The notes beneath the pieces were generated by a model. It made no database searches. It was not told the origin of the DNA and was given only the letters and a program-made list of their open reading frames with translations. This document shows, piece by piece, positions 45,978-54,857 of a stretch of 64,000 bases of DNA. Numbering within the stretch: the stretch's first letter is position 1; each line of letters begins with the position of its first letter. The stretch lies in contig JAQTLN010000016.1 in NCBI GenBank assembly GCA_028714875.1, positions 1-64,000 of the forward strand. Reading direction: 5' to 3'. The translations under genes and the position numbers were made by a program. This DNA comes from Gallionellaceae bacterium (GTDB lineage Bacteria; Pseudomonadota; Gammaproteobacteria; Burkholderiales; Thiobacillaceae).

Positions 45978-48289
45978 TTCCAGCCGCATTCGCGCGCGCG
46001 GTCGCGGCACGCCTCGGTGGCGTGCTGGCTCGCCTGGAGCCGCGTCATTGGGTCGCCCTGGTCGGCAGTGCCGCGCTGCACCTGGGGGTATTTCTCGGCC
46101 TCAGCCAGGCGCCGCCACCCCTGCCGCCGCCGCTGACCTTCGAGGTCACACTGGAACCACCCCCCGCCGCGAAACAGCCCAGGACTCGCCATGTCGAGGC
46201 GAAACCCAAGGCGAGCAAGGCGAAAGCAAAAAAACGTCTGGCGAAGAAGAAACCCCTCAAGCCGTTGGTGCGCGAGCCGCATACGATGGAAGCGGAATGG
46301 AAAAGCGAAACGCGGCCAGCCAAGGACACTCCGGTGGTCACACTGCCGGATGCGCACGCCATCGGCATCAATGTGGCCAGCGCCGTCGGCCGCGTCGCGC
46401 CCGCCAAACTGGCCAGCGTGAGTACCCGCTCCAGTTCCGCCGAGACGGCGGCCGCCGCCAATAGCAGCGCGGCCAGTTCACTGAGCGAGCCTGGCGGAAA
46501 ATCCGGTGCTGGCAATGGCGCGGCCAGCGGAGGTGACCCGGGCATCGCCCTGGCCGCCGCGCACGGACTCGGCAAGACCCAGGCGCTCTCCGCCAACAGC
46601 GGCGCCGGCGCTCAGGGCAGCGATGCGCTGGCCGGCAGTGCCGCCGCCTCCGGCAACTTCGCGGCGGCCGCGCTGTCCGCTAGCGCCGCCGCCGGTAGCA
46701 GCCTCAATCGCGCCGCCAGCGGTGGTGGCCACAGCGTGCAGGCCAGCGATTTCAGTTCACACAACCCCGGTGCCCTGGTGGCCGTCGAATCCAGCGGCGA
46801 ACCCGGCGGCGTGCGTCTGACCATGGCCGGCGTCCTCTCCAGCCTGGCCGCGCTTCCCGCCGGTAACGGCAGTCTGGCCAGCGGCCAGCTTAGTGGCATG
46901 GCCGGACACAGCGCGGCCACCGCCGGCCAGGGCAGCCCGGCCAATCTGGCGACCGCCTCCAGCAGCGGACAACCCGCCGTGGTCGCCGCCGCTGGGCCGA
47001 CCCGCGCCGGCGCGGGCAGCGAAACCAGCGCCGCCAGCGAGCGTGGTGCGGCGGCGAGCGGCGGTTCAGGCGCCGGCAGTCTGGCCAGTGTCGCCGCCGG
47101 TAGCGTTATTCCGTCCAGCAAGCCCAGCAGCGGCCAAGGCGGCGCCAAAGAAAGTGACAAGCCGGTCAGCGGCGCGCTGGCCGGCGCCGTCGCACCCGCG
47201 AGCGTGGGCAAAACCGCCCTGGCCAGCATCGGTGGCGGCGATAGCGCCGGGCGGGCACCGGCGGCGCGCAAGAACACACCCGGCGGCGGTGAGGCCGTCG
47301 GCAAATCGGCTGCCGCCGCGGCGACACCGGCGGATTTGGTGAACGGTGGTGGCAAGCTGGCGCGGGCTGCCGGCGCCGGCAGCCAGGCTGGCGCGAATGC
47401 CGGTGCCGGTGGCGTGGATTCGGGCGCCGCGGACGGCAGCCCGCATGGCCTGTCCGGCGCGGGAGCCGCCAGCGGCGCCGGCCGACTGGCCGCCGCGCCT
47501 TCCCTGGGCGGCGCCTTGCCGGGACAGGCCACGGCCAGCTTCGGATTGGCCAGCGGCCATGCCGCGCCCGCCGCGCTCGCCCCTGGCGAACCCGGCAGCG
47601 CGCCGCGCCTGGCCTTGGCCATGCAGGCGGTGCCCGCCATCCTCGAGATGCGGCCGGGCGGCGCCCGCTCCAACTTCCGCGCCCAGGCCGGTGAAGGCGG
47701 TGGTGGCGCCGCGCGCGCGACCGCCGCGAGCCTGGACCAGGCCGGCGGCGGCCAGGGCACGCCGCTGCAAGGTCGCGCCGACACGACGCCCGGCCTTTCC
47801 AGCGCAAGCCACCAGGCCAGCGTCGGTGGCGGTGGCAACAACCCCGCCGGGACCGGAACACTGCAAGGTGTGAGGGTGGCCGCCGTGCAACAGATCCGCG
47901 CGGATAGCCAGGTGCGGCCGCTCGATGTGCTGGCGCCCTCCACTTATTGCCCGCTACCCGGCCATGTGCAGCCCGATAACCGTCCACGCGACACCACGCA
48001 GGACATTACCGAGAAGCCGGCGTATGCCAGTGACAACCCCAGTTTTTCCTTTCCCCTGCGCGCCTGGGCTTATGGCCACCAAGGCCGCGCGACCGTGCGG
48101 GTGCAGGTTCTGGAAGATGGCACGCCGGGGCAGATGTGGATCAAACAGAGCAGCGGCTCCGGTATTCTTGACGTGGATGCTCGGGAACAACTCGCCAAAT
48201 ATCGTTTCAAACCCGCCCGCAAGAACGGCCAGCCGGTCACGGCCTGGATCGACGTCCCGGTGGATTACCGCCTGAACGCCGAGAAATAA
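45974..48289 (+). CDS. TonB-family protein with very long Ala/Gly/Ser-rich linker
   Basis: N-terminal TM WVALVGSAALHLGVFLGL and PPPLPPPLTFEVTLEPPP; C-terminal YGHQGRATVRVQVLEDGTPGQMWIKQSSGSGILDVDAREQLAKYRFKPARKNGQPVTAWIDVPVDYRL. Confidence 0.9.
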   Translation: MIPAAFARAVAARLGGVLARLEPRHWVALVGSAALHLGVFLGLSQAPPPLPPPLTFEVTLEPPPAAKQPRTRHVEAKPKASKAKAKKRLAKKKPLKPLVREPHTMEAEWKSETRPAKDTPVVTLPDAHAIGINVASAVGRVAPAKLASVSTRSSSAETAAAANSSAASSLSEPGGKSGAGNGAASGGDPGIALAAAHGLGKTQALSANSGAGAQGSDALAGSAAASGNFAAAALSASAAAGSSLNRAASGGGHSVQASDFSSHNPGALVAVESSGEPGGVRLTMAGVLSSLAALPAGNGSLASGQLSGMAGHSAATAGQGSPANLATASSSGQPAVVAAAGPTRAGAGSETSAASERGAAASGGSGAGSLASVAAGSVIPSSKPSSGQGGAKESDKPVSGALAGAVAPASVGKTALASIGGGDSAGRAPAARKNTPGGGEAVGKSAAAAATPADLVNGGGKLARAAGAGSQAGANAGAGGVDSGAADGSPHGLSGAGAASGAGRLAAAPSLGGALPGQATASFGLASGHAAPAALAPGEPGSAPRLALAMQAVPAILEMRPGGARSNFRAQAGEGGGGAARATAASLDQAGGGQGTPLQGRADTTPGLSSASHQASVGGGGNNPAGTGTLQGVRVAAVQQIRADSQVRPLDVLAPSTYCPLPGHVQPDNRPRDTTQDITEKPAYASDNPSFSFPLRAWAYGHQGRATVRVQVLEDGTPGQMWIKQSSGSGILDVDAREQLAKYRFKPARKNGQPVTAWIDVPVDYRLNAEK

Positions 48290-48311
48290 CCTTTAACTGA
48301 GAGGACTCGCC

Positions 48312-49784
48312 ATGAAACTTCGCACCCTGCCCCTCCTGCTTGCTTTGCACGCCGCGCCCTTGCTGGCCGCCGCTCCGGCCGTTCCCGACCCCATGCAGGC
48401 CATGCAAATGGCGCTGCGCTACTACCAGATGGCGGCCAGCGCGGGCGATGCCGAGGCGCAGACCAAGATGGGCTGGCTGTTCGAGCAGGGCATGGGCGTG
48501 GCCAAGGATCTCGGCCAGGCCGCCAAGTGGTATGAACTCGCCGCCAAACAGAACGAACCGATCGGCCTCTACAACCTGGGCCTGCTGCTCCTGCGCGGCG
48601 ATGGTGTGACCAAGGATGCCGATCAGGCCGCCCGGCTGATGACCGGCGCCGCCGAACTCAACCTCGCCGCCGCCCAGTCACAACTGGCCACCATGTACGA
48701 AAAAGGTATCGGCTTGCCGGTCAACCTGGAGGCGGCCTTTGCCTGGACCCGCCGCGCCGCCGAACTGGGCGATGTGCCCGCGCAGAATAATCTCGGCATC
48801 AAGCATGCCTATGGTCTGGGCACCAAAACGGACTATCCGGAAGCGGTGAAGTGGTTTACCAAGGCAGCCGAAGCCGGCAATTCCGAAGCCCAGGGCAACC
48901 TCGGCCTGATCTACAAGGAAGGCCTGGGCGGCGTGAAGCAGGACTTGCTCGCCGCCGCCAACTGGCTGGCGCTGGCAGGCAGCCAGGGCCATGTGCAGTC
49001 GCAGAACCGCCTCGGCTGGATGTTCGAGAAAGGCCAGGGCCTACCGAAAAACATGGCGGAAGCCGGACGCTGGTTCCGCATGGCCGCCGAAGCGGGTGAC
49101 GCGCCTTCCGCCACCCACCTGGGCTGGCTGCTGGAGACCGGGGCGCTGGGTCAGGCGGACCTCGCCACCGCCTTGCCCTGGTATGAACGCGCCGCCGCCG
49201 CCGGTGACGCCGCCGCCCAGAACAATCTCGGCCGTCTCTACCGCGAAGGCCAGGGTGTGGCCGCCGACTACGCCAAGGCGCGCGACTGGCTGCTCAAGGC
49301 CAGCGCGAAAAACGAACCGCTCGCCTGGTACAACCTGGCGCTGATGGCGGAACAGGGGCAGGGACAGGCGCGTAATGAAACGGAAGCCCTGGCGCTCTAT
49401 GCCAAGGCCGCCGAGCAGGGCGTGGTGCCGGCGCAGAGCCGCCTGGGCTGGCTGCTACAGAAGAACGGCAAGACCGAGGATGCCGTGCGCTGGCTGACCC
49501 GCGCCGCCGAAGCCGGCGACATCACCGCGCAGAACAACCTGGGCGTGATCCAGGAACAAGGCAAGAACATGGGCGAGGCCGCGCGCTGGTATCGCAAAGC
49601 CGCCGAAGCCGGCGACAAGGTCGCCCAGCACAACCTGGGCGTGCTCTACCGCGACGGTATGGGTGTCGACAAGAACGAAGCCGAAGCCCTCGCCTGGTTC
49701 CAGAAATCCGCCGAACAGGGCTACGCCAAGGCGCAACTCAACCTCGGCCAGTTGTACGAAAAACTGGCGACGCAGAAAAAGTAA
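48312..49784 (+). CDS. Sel1-repeat (TPR-like) secreted protein
   Basis: Repeated A..AGDA.AQNNLG.LY..G.GV..D motifs over the whole length; N-terminal signal peptide. Confidence 0.92.
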   Translation: MKLRTLPLLLALHAAPLLAAAPAVPDPMQAMQMALRYYQMAASAGDAEAQTKMGWLFEQGMGVAKDLGQAAKWYELAAKQNEPIGLYNLGLLLLRGDGVTKDADQAARLMTGAAELNLAAAQSQLATMYEKGIGLPVNLEAAFAWTRRAAELGDVPAQNNLGIKHAYGLGTKTDYPEAVKWFTKAAEAGNSEAQGNLGLIYKEGLGGVKQDLLAAANWLALAGSQGHVQSQNRLGWMFEKGQGLPKNMAEAGRWFRMAAEAGDAPSATHLGWLLETGALGQADLATALPWYERAAAAGDAAAQNNLGRLYREGQGVAADYAKARDWLLKASAKNEPLAWYNLALMAEQGQGQARNETEALALYAKAAEQGVVPAQSRLGWLLQKNGKTEDAVRWLTRAAEAGDITAQNNLGVIQEQGKNMGEAARWYRKAAEAGDKVAQHNLGVLYRDGMGVDKNEAEALAWFQKSAEQGYAKAQLNLGQLYEKLATQKK

Positions 49785-49856
49785 GACGCGGTCTGGGCGC
49801 TAAGCCCATTCGACTTCCGCGATAATGCGCGTCATCCCATTCCCATCGAGACCCGC

Positions 49857-50198
49857 ATGAAAGCCCTGCCTTCTTCCTTGCTGGCGGCCGTCGCCGCCGT
49901 TTCCTTCGCCACCACCGCCCTGGCGGCCGATGAGTGGAACGGTTCCGACAAGATCAAGCATGTCGCGGTAAGCGCGGCATTCGGCACGGCCTCGGCCATG
50001 CACTTCGAGGACAAATGGGTCGCCTTCGGCGTCGCCATGATTCCCGGGGTGCTCAAGGAAGTCGCCGATAGTACGCGGAAGAACAACCACTTCAGCGGCA
50101 AGGATCTCGTCGCCGACGCCCTTGGCGCCGCGCTTGGTGTGCAGCTCGGCAACTGGATCGTCACCACGCGCGGTGTTGGTTATCGCGCGGCTTTCTGA
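49857..50198 (+). CDS. YfiM/DUF2279-like small membrane or periplasmic protein
   Basis: Signal peptide; DEWNGSDKIKHVAVSAAFGTASAMHFEDKWVAFGVAMIPGVLKEVADST. Confidence 0.6.
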   Translation: MKALPSSLLAAVAAVSFATTALAADEWNGSDKIKHVAVSAAFGTASAMHFEDKWVAFGVAMIPGVLKEVADSTRKNNHFSGKDLVADALGAALGVQLGNWIVTTRGVGYRAAF

Positions 50199-50240
50199 GT
50201 CGCGCCATCCGCCACGCGGCGGGAATGGGCCAAGCTTGCC

Positions 50241-51140
50241 ATGACTCTGCAAGAACTGCGTTACCTGGTCGCCTTGGCCGATTGCGGCCATTTCGGGCAA
50301 GCCGCCGAGGCCTGTTGCGTCAGCCAGTCGACCCTCTCCACGGGCTTGAAGAAGCTGGAGGATTTTCTCGGTGTCATCGTGTTCGACCGCTCGCTGAAGC
50401 GGGTGACACCGACCCCGATCGGTCGTGAAATCGTCGAATCGGCGCGGCGTATCGTCGAAGAAGCCGCGCGCATTCGGGAACTCGCCAGTTATGCCAAGGA
50501 CCCGATGGACCGCACCGTTCACCTCGGCATCATTCCCACGCTAGGGCCGTATTACCTGCCGCATGTGCTGACCGAAGTGCGCGCGGCATATCCGAAACTG
50601 AGATTGCTGCTGCGTGAGGAAATGACCCCACACATGCTCACTCACCTGGCTGAAGGCAAGCTCGACGCCGGCTTGCTGGCGCTGCCGATCAGCGACCCGA
50701 GCCTGGAAGTGGTGCCGTTGTTCGTGGAGCCATTCCTCGCCGCCGTGCCCGCCGACCATCCGCTGGCCGCCGCCGCTGAAATCCATATCGATGAACTCGC
50801 CCGGGCCGGCCTGCTGTTGCTGGAGGAGGGCCATTGCCTGCGCGACCAGGCCCTGGCGGCCTGTCATCTGCAAGGGCTGAAAAGTGAGGAAATACGCGCC
50901 ACCAGCCTGGAAACCCTGCGTCAGATGGTGGCGATGGGCTTGGGTGTGACCCTCATCCCCACACTGGCCAGTGTCAGCCCGAGCGGTCAGCAGGTGGTGC
51001 TGAAACCGATCGCGGCCCCCGGCGCCTCGCGCGGCATCGGCCTGGTCTGGCGCCGCCGTTCACCGCTTGCCTATACGATGGCTCAATTGGCGGAAACGCT
51101 CGCCACCAAACTACCGCCGGGAACGCTGGCGATTGGGTAG
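50241..51140 (+). CDS. oxyR: LysR-type regulator, OxyR-like
   Basis: MTLQELRYLVALADCGHFGQAAEACCVSQSTLSTGLKKLEDFLGVIVFDRS..LLLEEGHCLRDQALAAC (redox cysteine region). Confidence 0.9.
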   Translation: MTLQELRYLVALADCGHFGQAAEACCVSQSTLSTGLKKLEDFLGVIVFDRSLKRVTPTPIGREIVESARRIVEEAARIRELASYAKDPMDRTVHLGIIPTLGPYYLPHVLTEVRAAYPKLRLLLREEMTPHMLTHLAEGKLDAGLLALPISDPSLEVVPLFVEPFLAAVPADHPLAAAAEIHIDELARAGLLLLEEGHCLRDQALAACHLQGLKSEEIRATSLETLRQMVAMGLGVTLIPTLASVSPSGQQVVLKPIAAPGASRGIGLVWRRRSPLAYTMAQLAETLATKLPPGTLAIG

Positions 51141-51154
51141 GTCTGGTATTCACT

Positions 51155-51215
51155 TGTAGCGCCGGCGTCTCGCCGGCTTCGTGGGCCTGATTAGAAGAAC
51201 GAAGCCGGCGCTACA
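51155..51215. repeat. REP-like inverted repeat family, copy 4
   Basis: tgtagcgccggcgtctcgccggcttcgtgggcctgattagaagaacgaagccggcgctaca. Confidence 0.88.
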
Positions 51216-51217
51216 TT

Positions 51218-51805
51218 TCAATGCGGGCGCGGCATGAAGCTGACCACTTTCGCGCCATCTTGCGGTGGGCCTTTACGCGCGCCGCTGGAACAGGAGCCCC
51301 CTTCGGTATCCATGACCAAGCCTTCCGCTTCGTACAGCAGGTTGATGACGTCCACGTAGAAGCGCTCCTTGGCCATCATCAGCGCCGTGATGCCGCCTTC
51401 ATTGGGGGCTTTCACGTCGGCGCCAGCGCCGAGCAAGGCGGCGCAAACCGCGGCTTCACCGCCACCGGCGGCCAGCATCAGGGGGGTGAGGCCGAAGAAG
51501 ATGCGGGCGTTGACGTCGGCGCCGGCGTCGATCAGCGCCTGCACCACCGGGGCGAAGCCGCAATCGAGCTCGTGGTTGTACGCGGCTTTGAAAATCGGCG
51601 TCCAGCCATTGGCATCCTTGGCATTGGCGTCGGCGCCCGCTTCGAGCAGCGTATTGACGACATCGAGGTGCCCTTGCAGGGCGGCGAGATGCAGTGCGGT
51701 ATCACCCGCCTCGTCGAGTTCCTTGGGGTTGGCGCCAGCCGCCAGAAGGTTGCGGACTTGCGCGCTGTCGCCGGCGCGGGCGGCGTCGTGAAGTGCTGCG
51801 GACAT
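51218..51805 (-). CDS. Ankyrin-repeat protein
   Basis: AGANPKELDEAGDTALHLAALQGHLDVVNTLLEAGADANAKDANGWTPIFKAAYN. Confidence 0.92.
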   Translation of the reverse strand: MSAALHDAARAGDSAQVRNLLAAGANPKELDEAGDTALHLAALQGHLDVVNTLLEAGADANAKDANGWTPIFKAAYNHELDCGFAPVVQALIDAGADVNARIFFGLTPLMLAAGGGEAAVCAALLGAGADVKAPNEGGITALMMAKERFYVDVINLLYEAEGLVMDTEGGSCSSGARKGPPQDGAKVVSFMPRPH

Positions 51806-51843
51806 AGGTCAATCTCCGGGTGTTAAATACCCGAGTATTATAA

Positions 51844-52890
51844 TCAACTAATACTGGCCGGGTTGAAAATATTCATTGCGTCGAGTCCGCCGGTGAGCAC
51901 ATGGGCGTCGAATCCGCGCTGTGCCATGAGAAAGGCGGCGGTGCTGCTGCGGCGGCCGGTCTGGCAATAGAGGATGTAGGGGCGCGCCGGGTCCAGCGCC
52001 TTGGCGCGCAGGCGCAGCAGGTAGAGCGGCAAATTGAGGCTGCCCTTGAGTGCGCCATGCTTGTATTCGTCTTCCATGCGCACGTCGAGCAGCACGGCGC
52101 CGCGCCAGCGCACCATCGCCCCAGCCTCGTCGGCCGCCACCTGGTGGACCAGTGGTGCCTGCAACAGGATGCGGAAATCGCTGGCGGCCAGGCGCATGAG
52201 CAGGCCGTTGCTGAGCATGCTGACGGTGGCGTTGCGCGGTTCTCCGGAGATCAACGCATCCTCGCCGAAGCCCTGTCCGGGTTCCAGGCGCGCCAGCACC
52301 ACCGGCTTGCCCCCTTTGGTGGATCGCGTCACCTGGGCGCTGCCTTCACGGATCAGGTAGTAGTAGTCGCCCACCTCGCCCTGGCGGAGTATTTCCTGTC
52401 CCGCCACCACCGGCAGAGCCTCGAAGCGGCCGAACAGAGAGTGCAGGTTGGCTGGCGGCACGCGAGAGAAGGACTGGTTGCGCAGCAGGTCGAACAGCCA
52501 ACTCGGATCGTCGCCCTCGAATTCGGTCACTTCATAGGAGGTGGCCTGATCGCGCGCCACAAGGCGATCCAGAGCGTCATCGGCGAATGCCACCACCGCG
52601 CAGGGCGTGCGCGCCACGCAGGTATAGAGACGTGGCTTGAGACGGGCGAGCGGGTGGCGCGCGGCATCACCGCCGGCATGGATGACCAGGGACGGGGCAT
52701 CGGCATCCTCGGAGTCCAGCGAGACTTCCCCCTCCAGCAAGTAATAGGTGTCGTGATCCATTTCTTTACGCGCGAACAGCGTCTGGCCCGGGTCCAGATG
52801 CAGCACACGGCCTTGCTGGACGGCGAGTTGCAGGGCTTCGTCGGAAAGCCCGTTGAAGGGGACAAGTTGCGATAGTTGTGTGGTTTGCAT
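51844..52890 (-). CDS. Cyclic nucleotide-binding domain plus rhodanese protein (Cys retained)
   Basis: Two cNMP-like regions (GQEILRQGEVGDYYYLIREGSAQVTRS..EPGQGFGEDALISGEPRNATV); C-terminal rhodanese ARPYILYCQTGRRSSTAAFLMAQRGFDAHVLTGGLDA. Confidence 0.9.
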   Translation of the reverse strand: MQTTQLSQLVPFNGLSDEALQLAVQQGRVLHLDPGQTLFARKEMDHDTYYLLEGEVSLDSEDADAPSLVIHAGGDAARHPLARLKPRLYTCVARTPCAVVAFADDALDRLVARDQATSYEVTEFEGDDPSWLFDLLRNQSFSRVPPANLHSLFGRFEALPVVAGQEILRQGEVGDYYYLIREGSAQVTRSTKGGKPVVLARLEPGQGFGEDALISGEPRNATVSMLSNGLLMRLAASDFRILLQAPLVHQVAADEAGAMVRWRGAVLLDVRMEDEYKHGALKGSLNLPLYLLRLRAKALDPARPYILYCQTGRRSSTAAFLMAQRGFDAHVLTGGLDAMNIFNPASIS

Positions 52891-53055
52891 GTTCGATTTT
52901 CCCTGTACCGCCCCCGGTCGATTGTGGCCTCGGGGGCACCATCCCGAATTTAATGGAATATGTCATGCAAATGGCAATTGGCCTGCCCACCGGCGCTTCT
53001 TGTCCATGGATTGTGGATGGAGAAGATTTCGCCGACATCACAGCGCCGCATTCCG

Positions 53056-54846
53056 CTAACACGTGGTTGCCAGGTGCGGGCTGGGCGCGGTGAACCGCCC
53101 CGACGCCAGGAAGTCCATAAACGCCACCGGCGGCATCGGCTTGCTGAAGAAATAGCCCTGAGCGGAATCGCACTCATGCTGGCGCAGGAAATCGAGTTGC
53201 GCCTGGAGCTCCACGCCTTCCGCCGTCACTTGCAAGCCCAGGTTGTGCGACAAGGCGATCACCGCCAGGGTGATTTCCCGGTCGCTCTTGTCGCTGAGCA
53301 GGTCGCTTACGAAGGAGCGGTCGATCTTCAGTTTGTCGATGGGGAATTTCTTCAGGTAGGCCAGCGAGGAATAGCCGGTGCCGAAATCGTCGATGACGAT
53401 GCCCATGCCCAGCGCCTTCAGGTCATGCAGCAGGTTCGCGGCCAGGTCCGGACGTTCCATCAAGGCGCTCTCGGTCACCTCCAGCTCCAGCTGACCCGCC
53501 GCGATCCCGGATTCCAGAAGGAGGCCGTGGATACGCGAGGTCAGGCCGGGCTGGCGGAACTGGCGCGGCGAAATGTTTACGGACACCCGCGGCGTCTTCA
53601 GGCCCCGCGCCCGCCAGGCGGCGAGATCGCGGCACGCCTGCTGGATCACCCAATCACCGATCTGCACGATGACGCCGGTTTCCTCCGCGATGGGGATGAA
53701 CTTGTCCGGCGGGATCAGGCCGCGTTCCGGAGAGTGCCAGCGGATCAGCGCCTCGACACTGGACAGGGTGCCGCTGGCCAGGTCGAGAATGGGCTGGTAA
53801 TAGAGCTGAAACTCGTCACGCTCCAGGCTCCCCAGCAAGGTGTTTTCCAGCTCCAGCTTTTCCCGCGCCTGCTCGTTCATGATCGGGGCGAAGAATTGCG
53901 AATTGCCGCGCCCCCGCGCCTTGGCCTGATACATGGCGGTATCGGCGTTCTGCATAAGCGTATCGGCGCTCTCACCATCTTCCGGGTAGATGGCGATGCC
54001 GATGCTGGCGGCGGCATGGAGATTCTGGGTGCCCACCGTCATGGGCCGGCCGAGCGTGCTGTGGATCTTGGCCGCGACGGCGACGGCATTGGCTTCGTCT
54101 TCCAGGTTTTCCAGCACCACCACGAACTCGTCGCCGCCCAGGCGCGCCACCGTGTCCACGTCCCGGACGCTGGCGCGCAGACGACTGGCCACACTCATCA
54201 GCAGGAGATCGCCGGCGGCGTGGCCGAGGGAGTCGTTGACGTTCTTGAAACTGTCCAGATCGATGAACAACACCGCCAGGTGATGCCGTCGGCGCTGGGC
54301 GTTGGCCATGGCATGCTGGAGCCGGTCGCGCAGCAGCAAACGGTTGGGCAGGCCGGTCAACACGTCGTGATAGGCCAGTTTGCGTATCCGTTCCTCCGCC
54401 TCCTTGCGCGCGGAGACATCCATGAAGCTGGCCACGTAGTAGTCCGCCACGTCGCGGCCCTCCACCTCCATCCCGGGCACTACCTTGATGTGCAGCCACT
54501 TGGGATAGAGCGAGCCATCCTTGCGCCGGTCCCAGACTTCTCCCGTCCACACGCCCCGCTCGCGCAGGTCACGCCACATGGCCTGGTAGAAAGCCCTGTC
54601 GTGACGCCCGGACTTGAGCAGGCTGGGCGTCTGGCCCACAGCTTCTTCCGAGCTATACCCGGTGAGCTGGCTGAACCCGGGATTCACCGCGATGATGCGG
54701 TTGTCCTGATCGGTGATCATGATCGCGGCCGGGCTGCTTTCGAACATGGTGGCGAACAGGCGCTGGCAATGCAGCGTCTCCTTGCTGCCGCCATCGCCGT
54801 CTTCACAGCTCACCAGCGCGGTGACGGCGGGGAATGTCGTGTCCAT
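53056..54846 (-). CDS. PAS-GGDEF-EAL protein
   Basis: PAS ITDQDNRIIAVNPGFSQLTGYSSEEAVGQ; VARLGGDEFVVVLEN; SVEALIRWHSPERG. Start at 54846 or 54861. Confidence 0.94.
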   Translation of the reverse strand: MDTTFPAVTALVSCEDGDGGSKETLHCQRLFATMFESSPAAIMITDQDNRIIAVNPGFSQLTGYSSEEAVGQTPSLLKSGRHDRAFYQAMWRDLRERGVWTGEVWDRRKDGSLYPKWLHIKVVPGMEVEGRDVADYYVASFMDVSARKEAEERIRKLAYHDVLTGLPNRLLLRDRLQHAMANAQRRRHHLAVLFIDLDSFKNVNDSLGHAAGDLLLMSVASRLRASVRDVDTVARLGGDEFVVVLENLEDEANAVAVAAKIHSTLGRPMTVGTQNLHAAASIGIAIYPEDGESADTLMQNADTAMYQAKARGRGNSQFFAPIMNEQAREKLELENTLLGSLERDEFQLYYQPILDLASGTLSSVEALIRWHSPERGLIPPDKFIPIAEETGVIVQIGDWVIQQACRDLAAWRARGLKTPRVSVNISPRQFRQPGLTSRIHGLLLESGIAAGQLELEVTESALMERPDLAANLLHDLKALGMGIVIDDFGTGYSSLAYLKKFPIDKLKIDRSFVSDLLSDKSDREITLAVIALSHNLGLQVTAEGVELQAQLDFLRQHECDSAQGYFFSKPMPPVAFMDFLASGRFTAPSPHLATTC

Positions 54847-54857
54847 GTCCGTTCCCC

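Noticed and set aside
46612-47943. 443-aa minus-strand Pro/Ala-rich ORF
   Set aside because: Antisense of the A/G/S-rich tonB linker; composition follows from the GC-rich codons.
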